A DNA stretch of 64,000 nt. Origin: Lepidostoma basale. Taxonomy: Eukaryota > Arthropoda > Insecta > Trichoptera > Lepidostomatidae. This document shows positions 1-11,601 of the stretch, one piece after another (the stretch's first letter is position 1; each line of letters opens with the position of its first letter). Made by a program: the position numbers and the translations under genes. The stretch spans positions 1,674,001-1,738,000 of the forward strand of contig JAHDVF020000068.1 in assembly GCA_022606425.2 (NCBI GenBank). The letters run 5' to 3'. Under the pieces are notes generated by a model, which saw only the letters and a program-made list of their open reading frames with translations, had not been told where the DNA came from and searched no databases.

Positions 1-162
1 CTGTTGGTTCATAGTCGTGTTTATAGGTATCGCACATGACAAGGATATTATTTCCACCCTTGAAAGGGTCTTTATATATAGCCCTAGGGTATAGGAATAT
101 ATCCGAGTTCTCTCCGGTAGCCTGAAGAGTGGAACTTCCATCATAGTTCCACTGCGGAAGAT
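1..162 (-). CDS. Glutamine synthetase, second coding exon (runs off left edge)
   Basis: Read on the minus strand, this exon continues glutamine synthetase (ATP-dependent glutamate + ammonia to glutamine) from residue 63. It contains [11 protein letters not shown], matching the family's W-N-(F/Y)-D-G-S-S-T block, then [15 protein letters not shown] and ILVMCDTYK, the end of the N-terminal beta-grasp domain and start of the catalytic domain. The acceptor is an AG at 164-163. Its first two bases complete the Asp codon begun by the last base of the upstream exon, so the phases match. About 54 residues are visible and the rest lies left of the window. No stop or frameshift is seen, so it looks like a live gene. 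Confidence 0.95.
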   Translation of the reverse strand, partial: MFRSGTMMEVPLFRLPERTRIYSYTLGLYIKTLSRVEIISLSCAIPINTTMNQQ

Positions 163-546
163 CTGTGGTAATCATAATAAAGTTTCACCTTAATTTCTCG
201 TTATTGTTATTTTATTGCAAACGTAATCTCATGTAGTTAAGGAAAAACGGCTAATATTAATTTGCTTAGAACTAAAATATGATACAAAGTAAAATTATAG
301 TTAGCGAAATATATAAATATTTCAGAATGAAAGATTTTTCATTTCCATGAGTTTAAAGACGTTGTAAACAGTTTCAATGCAAACAGTCGTAATTATAATC
401 AGTAAAATTGTTAATATTGTAACATGTTGAAATGTTTATTAATAATATGCAAGATGGATTTTCACAACGAGACTTCAATAAAATATAATATAGTACTTGT
501 GTTATGAAAAAAAGAAACGTCACATTATTATATACTATAGATATAT

Positions 547-790
547 GACGACCTTCGTGGCTGAGTGGTAAGTGCATTTGCCACCTCGAAGGTTCCGGGT
601 TCGATTCCCGGCGAGGGAAGTGTGATTATCACACTTTCTTTAGTCTGGTGTAGAATTCACGTGACAATAAAATGGCGATTGATTAGCTACTCATAACATG
701 TCACGAGAATCACTATGATAGCTATACCATTTACATAAATTTTGCCCTTGCTATCATGATGTAAAGAGCGATTCAACAAAATAATAATAT
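547..790 (+). mobile_element. tRNA-derived SINE, copy 1
   Basis: The head keeps pol III promoter elements: an A box (GTGGCTGAGTGGTA) and a B box (GGTTCGATTCC) within a tRNA-like 70-base head. An unrelated body follows, marked by TGTAGAATTCACGTGAC and ACATGTCACGAGAATC. The tail is AAATAATAAT. The same unit recurs at 10125, 18530, 29634, 44465 and 57470. This is the best-preserved head in the window. Confidence 0.85.
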
Positions 791-837
791 TCATACTCTA
801 CTTTGTTTTTCACCGCTATGCAGTAATTTTAATTGCC

Positions 838-869
838 AACTAGTTTCGTTTGTACACAAGCTTCATCAG
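838..869 (-). ncRNA. Hammerhead-like ribozyme motif (HHR-1, antisense copy)
   Basis: On the minus strand: CTGATGA, extra A, helix II GCTTG/CAAAC (one mismatch), GAAA, then the palindromic ACTAGT and a GTT cleavage triplet. Helix I is GCC/GGC. Confidence 0.65.
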
Positions 870-914
870 GGCTTCGTAATAAAGGTTATTACGGTTAATG
901 GTTATTACGAAGCC

Positions 915-946
915 CTGAGGAAGCTTGGGTACAAGCGAAACTAGTC
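915..946 (+). ncRNA. Hammerhead-like ribozyme motif (HHR-1, sense copy)
   Basis: CTGAGGA, extra A, helix II GCTTG/CAAGC fully paired, GAAA, palindromic ACTAGT, GTC. Helix I is GCC/GGC. It keeps every conserved core position apart from the extra base before helix II. Confidence 0.72.
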
Positions 947-1563
947 GGCAATTAAAATAACCGCATAGTGGTGAAAAACAAAGTACAGAATTTTCATTTT
1001 ATTTTATTTTAGATACAAATAATATTTTTTTACTTAAATAATAATAATAATATCCATTACGGTATTTTTATATATTTTAAGTAGACATTACTTCATATTG
1101 AATATACCTTTATTTCTTTTTAAATCAAATTATGAATGGAATGAATATTTACGTCCATAAATGTCTTCAATTAATTCCATGACATTTAAAGCATCGCACT
1201 TGGATATTTTGCAAACTTAGAATAAGGGGCTCTCGAAAAAAAATAGTTTTTCGACTTATAAGAGTCAAACAAGGTTGGAGTGAAAGAGAGTTTGATATGA
1301 AATATTTTCTGTATATCAATTATTTACTCAGCGATTTCTCTGTACTTAAAATAGAATTCAAACAGAAAATACTATGCACTTTGTAATTGGCTAGTATGAA
1401 AATAATATTTTGCATTTGATATAAACATTCTGATATCAGTACATTACTATTACCTACGTCACAATAACATTTATTGGGACATAAATAAGATTATGTTTGT
1501 TTGTATTTATTTTTGGTATACTATAAATAATTTAACAAAAAATACTCCCGATACGTAAGACGC

Positions 1564-1947
<384 letters not shown>

Positions 1948-2571
1948 ATGATATGTTATACAGGAATATCATAATAAAATAATGAAACTTGTCAATATGT
2001 ATAGCTGTTTATATATACGAGTATTATATGAAATACAATATCTATCGTACGTACATCTCCTAAACATGTTATTTGTGATATATTCGATATCAAAGCAAGC
2101 AATTTCAAACAAATTTCCCTTATACGTTTGTTAAATCATTGAAATAATTACTACGAATTGTAGCTTCGATAATCTTACAAGGTTCACACATTGCATTTGA
2201 TTTCAAAGTACGGTTAATGTTATTAAATAATTTTTTGTTGCGATGAAAGCATTTCTTAAACCAATCAAGCTTTATTATAGTTTCAAGTTTTATTATTTTA
2301 TCGTGTATAATTTGTACATGTGTATTCTGAATGCTTCGTAGTTTTTTTTATGAGAGAGACATCTTTTGATTTACTTTAAATCAAAGTTTTTTTTTTCTTG
2401 TAAATATGAGTGATATTAAAATAAACATTCGATATTTAATATATATGCGTATATATTTTTCTTTTATATACGCCATACTTTATGTTGTTATGATGGTTAA
2501 TTTATAATATATTATTATTTTTATACACTTTGTATATACAACACTTATATTAAAAAAAATTAAATTATTCA

Positions 2572-2592
2572 GACATCTTTCGGACAAACAAT
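2572..2592 (-). repeat. Truncated HHR-3 fragment
   Basis: It keeps GTCCGAAA followed by GATGTC on the minus strand, next to the family's TATACTTTGTATATACAACA flank at 2525-2545. The CTGANGA half is replaced by a poly-T run. Confidence 0.5.
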
Positions 2593-3079
2593 TTTTTTTT
2601 TAATATTATAAAATTGTTTACATGATCTGACAGATGTTACAAGATTTATTTTGGAACGTTTATGCTTTTGTTATAACAAATATTATGATTCAATTTAAAA
2701 TTTAAAATAATAATTTAAAGTTCTTATTGGGGTTCAGGTAATTACTTACAACAAAGGAAATAAATCAAAGTTTGGACTTGATTTTAAATTATTATATTTT
2801 TGTTTGTTTTTTTTTATAAATATGTGTAATGAAAGTTTTAAATGTTGCCACGAGGTGATTGACCTATTTAGTATATTTTTTTATAAAATCTTGTCCACGA
2901 ATATACGATAAATTGAATTAAATTATCTATTTTGGCAGAACTGTATAATTATATCTGTTGTGTTAGTCAAGTGCATAAATAGTACCATGACAGCAGACAC
3001 ACTGATTGTGACTGTCTAGACTGCTTACGTATTTTTCATCCGTTTTGTTAGTATTTATACAATAAATGATATTTGTTAC

Positions 3080-3266
3080 CTCCTGGTTTGGATGGTATGA
3101 AGTCCAACGTTCTATCTTTACATCTGACCCGTTCTCCTGTCCCATCTATCCAGATGTAGGTCACCTGAATCAGTCCGCTCGGTATCGGAAGATTCAAATA
3201 CTTCGACACGATTGTTTTATCGAGCGCGGCATTCGGCGAATCCGCCAAAAAATGTTTACCAGACAT
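3080..3266 (-). CDS. Glutamine synthetase, first coding exon with start codon
   Basis: This exon encodes residues 1-62 of glutamine synthetase, beginning [18 protein letters not shown] and including YIWIDGTGE and RCKDRTLDF, hallmarks of the eukaryotic family's N-terminal domain. The ATG at 3266 is chosen over the in-frame ATG at 3287 because a pyrimidine-rich acceptor (TTTTTCAG, AG at 3275-3274) lies between them. The exon therefore starts at 3273 with a 7-base 5' UTR remnant, which implies a noncoding exon further upstream. The donor GT is at 3079-3078, phase 1. There is no mitochondrial presequence, so this resembles the cytosolic insect isoform (Gs2-like). The paralogue assignment is inference. 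Confidence 0.94.
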
Positions 3267-3299
3267 GGCGACACTGAAAAACGACACCGTTTAGTTTAA

Positions 3300-4200
3300 A
3301 TACAACTGAAAACTTTCGTAAAAATACAGTTTCTCTGCGGTTATCTCGACAGTAACATTGTTCAAGCTCTCCTCCATTCACAACTGACAGCTTAGATTTA
3401 GTTTGTTTCTTGTTGGACCACGCAACTTAATCTAAAAATACCTCCCGAGATAAAGATCTGTTGACACAGAGCTCACATAATACAATAGAGATAAAACAGA
3501 GGTATATTACCCCGTTTACATTATTTCAACCTATGCAATATTGTTCGTTGATATGTAGCTTTGGGATTAACTGTGTACATAGATAAGAGTCTACATAATT
3601 GAAAATGTTAATGCTACTTATCCACTCTTGCAAAGTTTTAAATCAACAGGTTCAATAATATTAAGTTCATATCTTTTGTTGCATATAAGAGAACGTCATT
3701 TAATTTATGTGTTGTAGGATTTATTAAAATCCATATGAACACAAAATATGAATTAAAAACAGCGATTGTTTTATGTTTATTAAGAATACACATTAAATCA
3801 ATAGATTCATATTTGCTAACGCCTTTGCAAAGCGAAACCTCCGTCTTATTTATACTATAATTCAAATAGCATTACATCTATTGTCTACTTTTATTGTACA
3901 GTTATTACAAGATATACAAAAAATATACTATTATATTATTTTATTTTTTATCAACAATTCTTAGATTAATAAAAAAGCCGATATTTTGAATATAAAAAAA
4001 AACATTTATAGTTATTACGGCATGATGGTTAATTTAGTTTGTTATTTTATTACATAATTTAAAAAAAAATCGATTATAAAATATTACAATACTTTGATGA
4101 ACAATGATATAAACCTGTGCATATTTTTACTTAAACAATGATATAAAACTCTAAATATTAAACTTATAATATTAAATATAAAAAAACATACCTTATTTAG
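3300..4200. other. AT-rich region upstream of glutamine synthetase
   Basis: This should contain the promoter and a 5' noncoding exon, because the first coding exon is preceded by an acceptor. I could not place either with confidence. No repeat family was recognised. Confidence 0.4.
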
Positions 4201-4232
4201 AGGTTTCATCATATTTTATTGGGATGTCAGAT

Positions 4233-4335
4233 TTCGCCTTTGCTGAGGCATATTCAAATATTTGATAATGCATCAGCAAGGCAAAACATGTTATTCGCAT
4301 AAAATATAATAAAACATCTAAGGAATAAAACTTCT
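4233..4335. repeat. HHR-4 palindromic repeat
   Basis: A head-to-head pair: left GTCAGATTTCGCC and right AAGGCAAAACATGTTATTC around TTTGATAATGC, followed by the family's ATAAAATATAATAAAAC flank. The CTGANGA block is mutated in this family (TTGATAA). A further half-copy lies at 4400-4425. Confidence 0.65.
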
Positions 4336-4624
4336 TTTTCCGTACATCATTGTTCCAGAAACTATAAATGAGTCAATTATATTTTAAGGGATTGACTTGT
4401 TTTGCCTTGCTAAGCCAACGTTATATATTTATTTAGTCAGTTCTATAAAATATGAAGAAAACAGACGGTGTTATCAATATGTATTTCTCATTTTTTTCTG
4501 TTAACCTTTATTCTATTCGTATCTTCGCCAAATTTACTTAAGAAACTCAAAGTAAAACACTGACAAAAACGATGTTAATATCGAAACCAGTCGCCAGTAT
4601 AAAGTGATATATATATATAGTGTA

Positions 4625-4705
4625 TAAAGTGAAGTAGGGGCAAAGAATATGCCTCCACGTGTGGGGTTACTATTGTTTAAATACTCGGCACCCTTGGAAA
4701 TGACA
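4625..4705 (+). repeat. Dispersed repeat with AATATGCCTCCACGTGTG, copy 1
   Basis: A short block (GGGGCAAAGAATATGCCTCC) that recurs at 13650-13722. It is flanked by CGGCACCCTTGGAAAT here and GGCGCCCCTGTCAAAT there. The class is unknown. Confidence 0.5.
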
Positions 4706-4734
4706 CATATTGGTCAAACCTTTCACCAAATTTC

Positions 4735-5035
4735 ATTTCATTTAATTTATTTTAATAAAAATTACAAACATTACAGACATATTTCCAGATCGTTTGCAAT
4801 TACATAATAAGAATTCAAAAGAGAAGCATAAAAAATAAAAATATAAAAATAAGCTTAAGAATTAGAAATAATCATAACATTGATATTGCATCCGTGAGGC
4901 AACTCACTATCACGAAATATGTCGACCTCCGAGGCGACCCAATTAAGCAATAAGATTGCCTTACCCACAGGCATAACTATTGACAGGTTGGTTCTGCAGC
5001 GCGGCAAATAAAACAATGTCAAGAGAAGAGGAGAA
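4735..5035 (-). repeat. Dispersed retroposon-like repeat R2, copy 1
   Basis: It shares CCGAGG, TTGCCTTACCCACAGGCATA and CAGGTTGGTTCTGCA with 43150-43470. Both copies have a T-rich end at their left, consistent with a minus-strand retroposon tail. Confidence 0.5.
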
Positions 5036-5039
5036 AAAT

Positions 5040-5835
5040 GGAACTTTTGGGACCATTTCGAAAAAAACTAGATATTAACGCGACGAATAAAAAGTATTAA
5101 ATGATTAGAATGTTATTAATAAGAGAGAACGAAGTAAATGGTAATAAAATATGAATATAACTTTTGATTAATATTTTTTAATAGCTAAACAGAATATATA
5201 TTTTTAAAAAATCGTAAAATATTAAAAAAATAATGATCTATGGTTGACACAAACAAAAATAGCAAATTTAATATAATTGAAATGACAACAAAACTAATAC
5301 TCATTAAAACGAAAACATCAAATTTTGTTATGAATCTTTTAATTGTTACGTTTAAACATTTTGTTTATTTTACAAAGTAAACAATTCAAAGTATTTACAA
5401 CTATTTTAAATTCGTAAACAAACTGTTAGAAGTTTAATATTTTGATTCAATTTTTAGCTGCAAGAATGTGTCATTTGGGTCAATCGTGCATCGGCTTGGT
5501 TGGATCGGTGATACACTTCGTTCCAGTCATTAATATTACAAAAACACACGTTTTTAGTTATCCTGGACATTTATTTACTCACGTTTACTGATAGCAGGTT
5601 GAGTGGGTGAGAGCACTCTACACTAATCTGGAGCGGTTGTAATGGTTCACAGATCTGTTTTTATGAATTCGCACGAAGCGCTTGACACGTTTGTTCTATA
5701 TGACTTGTAACAATATTGTGAGCATGAAATTATTTCTAGCTTGTCTATGAACGAGTAATATTGGTTCAACCCTTTCGGGCCCTGATAATTGATTTGCGTT
5801 CTTGACCTATTAATTTCATTAATTAATTTAGGTAA
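5040..5835. other. Unassigned AT-rich sequence
   Basis: No coding, RNA or recognised repeat signal seen. Confidence 0.4.
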
Positions 5836-5850
5836 AATATATTTTAAATA

Positions 5851-6146
5851 ATGAAAGGATCATTAAGATGGTTTGGACATATAGAAATAGTTAATGAAGA
5901 AAGAATGGCAAAAAAACGATGTTAATGGAACCAGAAACAGAGGAAGACCGAGGAAAACGTGGCACGATCAAATAAATCAAATATTGAATGTCGGCCATGT
6001 GAGGACTCAAGAAATCGACGCGCGTGCATGACACGATGTATGAATGTTGAGGAAGCGAGAGAAATATGTCAGGAAAGAAAAGTGTTGCAGTCCATTCTTT
6101 CTGCCTCCTCCTTCTGGGAGACGGCGTGATGATTAGTTAGTTTTTT
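5851..6146 (+). mobile_element. LINE-A, 5'-truncated, with target duplication
   Basis: It covers only the last part of the reverse-transcriptase C-terminus (SLRWFGH, GRPRKTWHDQIN, CMNVEEAREICQERK) in broken frames and ends in GTGATGATTAGTTAG. The 13-bp direct repeat TATATTTTAAATA flanks it at 5838-5850 and 6147-6159. Confidence 0.85.
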
Positions 6147-6270
6147 TATATTTTAAATACTCGTAGTCAATTTATTCCCGAAACACTAAGATACTACATT
6201 CTGTTAAATTATAATATAAAACTCTTTCTCTCGTTTTTTTTACATATCCCAATTTTTTTTTATATTTCGC

Positions 6271-6306
6271 GACAGCTGTTTCGTCAACCTATGTTGACAT
6301 CATCAG
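6271..6306 (-). ncRNA. Hammerhead-like ribozyme motif (HHR-2)
   Basis: Minus strand: CTGATGA, extra T, helix II GTCAAC/GTTGAC with an ATAG loop, GAAA, then ACAGCTGT (an 8-base palindrome) and GTC. This is the reference copy for HHR-2. Helix I pairing is weak. Confidence 0.7.
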
Positions 6307-6389
6307 GTGTTACAATAATATATCAACTGTTATTTATTGTTTCTTGAACAATGATGTTAAACTCCATATTAAATAATTAACACGAATGA

Positions 6390-6535
6390 AAACGTCAGTT
6401 TTCTAGAAGTTTTATTATATTGTATGGGAATGACATGTTTCGCCCTTCTAAGGCACTATCAAACATTTGGTAATGCCTTAGAATTCCGATAAAATTTTTA
6501 GAAAACTGACGTTTTCATTCGTATTCATTATCAGC
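6390..6535. repeat. HHR-4 palindromic repeat
   Basis: Arms are AACGTCAGTTTTCTAGAAGT at the left and AGAAAACTGACGTTTTCATT at the right. The core has GACATGTTTCGCCCTTCTAA and GGTAATGCCTTAG. The catalytic positions are degraded. Confidence 0.7.
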
Positions 6536-6879
6536 TGTTTATTTTCGTTATTTTTCGTGGCATGGGTTGTGGCGGTACGCGCGGTGAAATTAATATGGAG
6601 GTTAACACTATTTTTGAAGAGATAATAACTGTGTTAATATATTTTTTCATAAATTTTAAATACACATATGTAATTTATTCAAATAATCGATTTTTTATGA
6701 ATTGTCACACAGATTTATCAACCTTTGATATTGTTTTTCCCTCTATGTTTTGAGGGTATACGAATACCTTCATCATCAGAAGAACGACGCGACGTTACGA
6801 TTAAATATCTGCTCAAGTGAAGGTTTTATTCTTTTCAGTGAATTTTACTCTACTGCTGGTTACAGGCCTCTTCTAAACT

Positions 6880-6985
6880 CTTCGAAGGCCTCAGTAGTGC
6901 GAAACATGTCATTCCCATAAAATATAATAAAACTTCTGAAAAACTGACACTTTTATTCGTATTAATGAAGTTTTGCATCATTGTT
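6880..6985 (+). repeat. HHR-4 repeat, sense arm
   Basis: It has GCGAAACATGTCATTCCCAT, then AAATATAATAAAACTTCT and the AAACTGACACTTTTATTCG flank. The 5' half of the hammerhead-like core is lost. Confidence 0.6.
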
Positions 6986-6999
6986 TAAGAAATAGCAAC

Positions 7000-7655
7000 T
7001 AAACTAATAATATCGTTATACATACAACTATTTACTATCAATGAACGCGTTAGTTATAATATTACGACGTCAATAGAAGCGGTCGTTCTGGTACTTGCTG
7101 AACGATTAAAATTAAATTACTAAATTATACCAATGCTTAGTTTATTTTGTTATCGTAAACACCTTGGACTAAACATACCTGCTACACAAAAACAAGCTAG
7201 TATCGAACGTTGTTTTGCTATAAACTTATTAATTCAAAAGCATATTTTAATATCTTATTAAACTGTCATGAAATATTTTATATAACGTCAAAGCATTTCT
7301 CAAACAGTTAAATGTAATGAAATAAAATACTTGAAAGAAACTCGAGACTTCATATTCAATATAAAAGACATTATTATAAAATTTGACTCAAATTTAAAAA
7401 CTCTTTTCATAACATTCGTTTATACATATAAAAAATGTATTGAACGCTTTACTTACATAGTATAAATAAATAAATGATTTGAATATATAAAATTTTAATA
7501 TCGAAAGTATCTCATATTAAAAACAAAAATTACACTATCAAAAATCGTCATATTATTGAATTTTTTAAAAACTAAAGGCGTTAGCACTATGGAATTCCAT
7601 AATGAGGAATAATTCCTTATGGAATACCATGGTGTTAATACCTTAAGTTGATCTA
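7000..7655. other. Unassigned AT-rich sequence
   Basis: Nothing recognised, apart from TATGGAATTCCAT-type blocks near 7590-7630 that resemble the HHR-5 flank. Confidence 0.35.
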
Positions 7656-7657
7656 AC

Positions 7658-8010
7658 TTCTTCTTCTTCTGTTGCTTCATTTAGGACTGTGTTCTGTTAT
7701 TTTTGAGAGCCTGTTCCTGGAATGCAGATGTCCAACTGTCTCGCCATCTTTTAGGTGGTCTTCCTGCAGGTCGATTTCCTGGTGGTACTTTATTTGCGGC
7801 TATATTCATCACTCAATCTTCCCGTCACACGACATCTTCTACATTGCAGATCTTTCTTATTTCAGAATTTCTTACTCTGTCTCAGAGTGTCGTTCCCGCA
7901 ACGGATCGGAGAATCTTCATTTCTGTGGTTCTCAGGAGACTTTTTGTTCTGATGGTGTCAGCTCCCGTTTCCATTCCAGATGTCATTATAGAACGTTTAG
8001 GAGTTTATCT
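7658..8010 (-). mobile_element. LINE-B, 5'-truncated
   Basis: On the minus strand, decayed frames encode the PPGR-(P)-(P)-KRW region and RN(S)EIRK segment of a reverse-transcriptase C-terminus. The (TTC)n run at 7660-7670 is the family's (AAG)n tail. Open frames on the plus strand here are antisense shadows. Confidence 0.7.
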
Positions 8011-8037
8011 AACACGTTATAGAATAAAGCGCAGTTT

Positions 8038-8150
8038 ATATCGTTCTTCCGATTATGAAGGTGTAATGCCATCGAAACATGTCGAGAAAAATAACCTCAA
8101 AAGTAGAAAAAACAGTGCTTAAATTCATAAAAAATCTTTGTTTTGTTATA
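8038..8150 (+). repeat. HHR-5 repeat, sense arm
   Basis: It has GATTATGAAGGTGTAATGCC, ATCGAAACATGTCGAG and the flank AAAACAGTGCTTAAATTCAT. The first core block is mutated. Confidence 0.65.
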
Positions 8151-8274
8151 GTTAAGTCCTATATCTCTATATTTTTAAAATTAAGTTTAAAACGTTTTAT
8201 TTTGTTGAGACGATTTCAGATGTAACATTAAATAATTTGTGAACGGCATTATGTATTTTTTTTTTCAGATTGAG

Positions 8275-8420
8275 AGAGAGAAAGACAAAAAGGTTAGAAG
8301 AACGGAGACTTTGTGAAAAAAGATGAAGAACAAGGATACCCCCATACGATGGCCGGATAATAAAGGGAAAATTACTGGTGAATGGGTGCAGATAGCACAA
8401 GACAGTGGTGTGGGAAGAAA
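8275..8420 (+). mobile_element. LINE-D remnant
   Basis: A decayed frame gives RWPDNKGKITGEWVQIAQD, the family's RW-DD-...-W-QIAQDR block. It lies inside other AT-rich sequence. Confidence 0.5.
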
Positions 8421-8489
8421 TATTTGTTTTTTTTAGAGGTATACAATACATATTCAAAATGAAAGAATACACATTAAAATAATGTTAAT

Positions 8490-8935
8490 GTTAATGATAT
8501 TGGCTTTATTTAATAGATAATTTTATGCCATTATTGTTAAATATGATTTCGGGCATATGAGCGCCACGGCTAGTTCAAATGAAGCGCAATAGTGAAATCC
8601 AATTTTCGACAATTGTCGGCTTTGGGGATGCGTATAATCCACTAGAGTGTACGTGGTGCGAAAACGATCCATGGTCTTCCGAACAACTTGCTCGGATGGA
8701 CGATTATGTCGACCGTAAAATGGACGTCGTCCACGATAAGTTTGGTGAACCGAACCGTGGTTTTCAAAATAAATTTACATAATTTGCAAGCGCTGTTCTA
8801 ACGTTAGTCTATTTCTGATAAAATGGCAGAACATACTGTATACAAATCAACGAATACGACTGTCAATTTTCAAATTGACAGTCTGTAGAAACAATGTTGC
8901 TAGTTTAAAAACCAAACCTCTAAGAAAACAATCTA
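8490..8935 (+). repeat. Dispersed repeat R3, long copy
   Basis: It shares GGCTTTATTTAATAGATAAT, GAAGCGCAAT and a GACAGTCTGTAGAAACAATG end with 57190-57440 (inverted there). About 170 bp in the middle (roughly 8620-8815) is absent from the other copy. A 67-codon open frame lies across that segment, but I do not recognise it. Confidence 0.65.
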
Positions 8936-8977
8936 TATGTTCAGCAGTGGAGAGCATCGGCTGTAAAAATGAAGTAA

Positions 8978-9195
8978 GTAAGAGAATCTTCTTCTTTATC
9001 TTTCCCATCTCCCATCATCTGGAGTCAGCCCTCCTCGTACGAAAATGCTAACAGGTTCTCGTGTTGCAGCTCATTTTCCATGTTGGCCCACCATGTTGCC
9101 ATTGTTTGGCCTCTTCCTCTTGATTTTGTGGGAATACTGAGGATTTTTTATACAATGTTTTCGCCGTCTCTTCGCATCACACGACCTTACCAGTA
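8978..9195 (-). mobile_element. LINE-E-like remnant
   Basis: The minus strand carries a decayed RT C-terminal segment (KSRGRG, TMATWWANMENEL in mixed frames) and an AAAGAAGAAGATT end. Weak evidence. Confidence 0.4.
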
Positions 9196-9654
9196 AAGTT
9201 AATGAAGGTTATTTTTTATATTAAAAAAAAACCCCGCTAAAATGAACTTTTTATAAACAATGTAACAAGCAAAAAATTAATGGATTTCATTCCTCATTTT
9301 AGGTATGTTGTAATATACCATTTTAGGCAATTTGGGAAATCCGTTCCATATGTCAACGATTCACTTATTTTGTGGTATATTCATTACTTTTGTATCTAAA
9401 AACCGCATATTATTCCATATTTTTATTTGTTAAAACGCAGTTCAAGATAACAAACCTGTTTTGATACTGTTTGTTACTCGAGTATTCTCAAAATAAATGA
9501 TTTGCACTACAATTTGGAGTCAATATGTCTTCTACTATAGTGTGTTTTATTGAATGATAAAAACAATAAATTCTTTACTTCAATATGAAACACTCAAGTT
9601 GTGGTGTATCATCATTAAAAATATATTAATAGATTTTTTATTAGTAGATTGTTT

Positions 9655-9800
9655 CTTGAACAATGGTGTAAAACTCAATATTAAATAATACTCGTATATA
9701 CGAATGAAAACGTCTGTATTCTAGAAGTTTAATGTTATAATATTTTATGTGAATGATACGTTTTGAAAGTGTAAGGCATTATCAAATACACATTTGTGAT
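9655..9800. repeat. HHR-4 relic, interrupted by LINE-C
   Basis: It has AACAATGGTGTAAAACTC, GAATGAAAACGTCTG, and TAAGGCATTATCAAATACAC. LINE-C is inserted at its right end. Confidence 0.55.
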
Positions 9801-10109
9801 ATCTTCTTCTTAAAGTGCCCTGTCAGATCCCCCCGACGTTGGCGATCACTCTGGTAAACTCTTCCCTATCCTGCGCTGTCCGGAATAGCTCCTCCACAGT
9901 TGTGATTCCCGTCCATTCCCTCACATTGCGCAGCCAGGATATCTGCCTTCTCCCTGACCCCCTGCGGCCCTCTATTTTTCCCTTCAATATTAGATGCAGC
10001 AGGCGATACTTCTCTCCTCGCAGAACGTGACCCAGATATGCAATCTTGCGGACTTTGATTAATGTCAGCAGCTCTCTATTTACTCCTGCACGATTCACGA
10101 TTACTCCTG
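9801..10109 (-). mobile_element. LINE-C, 5'-truncated, with target duplication
   Basis: The minus strand reads VRKIAYLGHVLRGEKYRL, EGRRGSGRRQISWLRN and FTRVIANVGG, the conserved end of LINE-C. The tail is at the left (TCTTCTTCTTAAA). A 10-bp direct repeat CATTTGTGAT flanks it (9791-9800 and 10110-10119). Confidence 0.88.
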
Positions 10110-10124
10110 CATTTGTGATGTAAA

Positions 10125-10312
10125 GAGTACAGGTATCATAGGGATTCTCGTGACATGTGATTGGTAGTTTATCTATCGCCCTTTTATTGTAACTTGAATA
10201 CAACACCAGACCAAAGAGAATGTGATAATCACATTTCCATTGCCGGAATCAAACACGGGACATTCGGTTTGGCAGTCAAACCGCTTACTACTCTGCCACG
10301 AAGGTCGTCAAT
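10125..10312 (-). mobile_element. tRNA-derived SINE, copy 2
   Basis: The minus-strand head is GACGACCTTCGTGGCAGAGT. The B box is degenerate (GTTTGATTCC), and TGTGATTATCACATT follows. The tail side abuts the LINE-C insertion. Confidence 0.78.
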
Positions 10313-10609
10313 ATGATACCAGGAAAGCATGAAAGATGGTTCGACTTTAGTAATACAAGATACTCTATAGAGTATTTGTCTTCTGAATGTACTTTCATTA
10401 ATATGATAGACGTGAATGTCCGACCTCTTTTTACTAAGACTAAGACGAACCAAGGGTTATATAACACTGAATATGAAAATGATAATGGTTCATCTTTTTG
10501 CATATCCCTTCAGGGAATCAACGTGATGTGGTAGTAAGTTTGTTCTTAAGAGCTTGAAAATCGTATCAACATGTTTTGATTTATTAGGACAATTTATAAG
10601 CCAGGCGTT

Positions 10610-10965
10610 ATCTAGCAATACGTTATTGGCGGTAGCCTTTCACATTGCGTTAATAAAAAGATCTTCTGCTTAATGCTTAAAATCCAATCTTCATAGATGG
10701 CGCTAGTGTGTAGTTGAAACTGACATGTGAAGTTTGGTGTTACATATTAGCATTTATACAACTTCCAAAAATTTGTCAGGCATGGTGGTCGTAATAAAGG
10801 TTGGAATGGGGAATGTTGTATTACATAAAGCGTGCGCTTAACCCAACCAATAACAGGTCACAAGTCCTGTAAACACCTCGATCACCATATTCTGTTTCTA
10901 ATTTGCATCTTCGTCTCTATTGAGATACAATTAATCCTTCAATTTATAATTGTTACGTCATATAC
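10610..10965 (+). repeat. Dispersed repeat R4 (AGATGGCGCTAGTG), copy 1
   Basis: It contains CCTTTCACATTGCGTTAATA, AGATGGCGCTAGTG, GTGGTCGTAATAA and CATCTTCGTCTCTATTGAGA. It is close in sequence to 49370-49700 and to the inverted copy at 58690-58930. No coding frame, so it is probably non-autonomous. Confidence 0.75.
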
Positions 10966-10969
10966 AATG

Positions 10970-11560
10970 GTAAAATATTTGAAACGATATGCACGAATCA
11001 ACTTTATCTGAATGAATCAACTATGCCGCTTAGATATTATCTATAATTGAAAACGGGTGCTTAAGGAGATACATACGTTCAAAAATTTGTAAACTTGTTT
11101 TGAATTGATCGCTTTATATCGTGAATACTGGTTTCACAGCAAAAAAAAATACAACCGGGTGATCTGAGAGGTGAATAATTCTTCGCTTGTGCAACCAAAT
11201 AGATACTCAGGTTAGAATTTCTCTAATTATATTTTTTCTGAATTTGCTAACCACCTTATAGAAAAATATCATTAATTTAATAAATATATTTATTGGCCTT
11301 GAAATTTTGCATGTTAATAATAGAAATATAACTTTGAGCAATCTCAAAATTTTAGAAAGTAAAAAAGCTATTAAAACTAAAGAAAATATCACAAATAATC
11401 AAATAAATTTAACGTCAAGTCCAATCTTTAAATTATTATTTAAAAATTGAAATTGAATCATAATATTTGTATTAACAAAAGCATAAACGTTCTTAAATAA
11501 ATCTTTATAACATCTGTCAGATCATGTTAACAATTTTATAATATTTTTAAATAAAAAAAA
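10970..11560. other. Unassigned AT-rich sequence
   Basis: Includes ATAACATCTGTCAGATCATG at 11510-11527, a flank also seen beside HHR-3 copies near 39840, 39910 and 55020. It therefore probably belongs to the HHR-3 element. Nothing else seen. Confidence 0.4.
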
Positions 11561-11570
11561 AGTATCTTTA

Positions 11571-11601
11571 CTGAAGAAGGACTGTTTGTCCGAAACATGT
11601 C
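11571..11601 (+). ncRNA. Hammerhead-like ribozyme motif (HHR-3)
   Basis: CTGAAGA, extra A, helix II GGAC/GTCC with a TGTTT loop, GAAA, palindromic ACATGT and GTC. The downstream flank is TTGCATATACAAAGTATATA, as in other HHR-3 copies. Helix I is only two pairs. Confidence 0.7.

Larger units (their letters stand above)
799..988. repeat. HHR-1 palindromic element
   Basis: An inverted repeat with arms of about 80 bp. The left arm has TTTGTTTTTCACCGCTATG and the right arm has CATAGTGGTGAAAAACAAA. Each arm carries one hammerhead motif, antisense on the left and sense on the right. The centre is a short loop around 880-900. Confidence 0.85.

Noticed and set aside
7672..8122. Three overlapping plus-strand open frames
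   Set aside because: They are antisense to a decayed LINE-B copy; the minus strand carries the recognisable RT C-terminal motifs.
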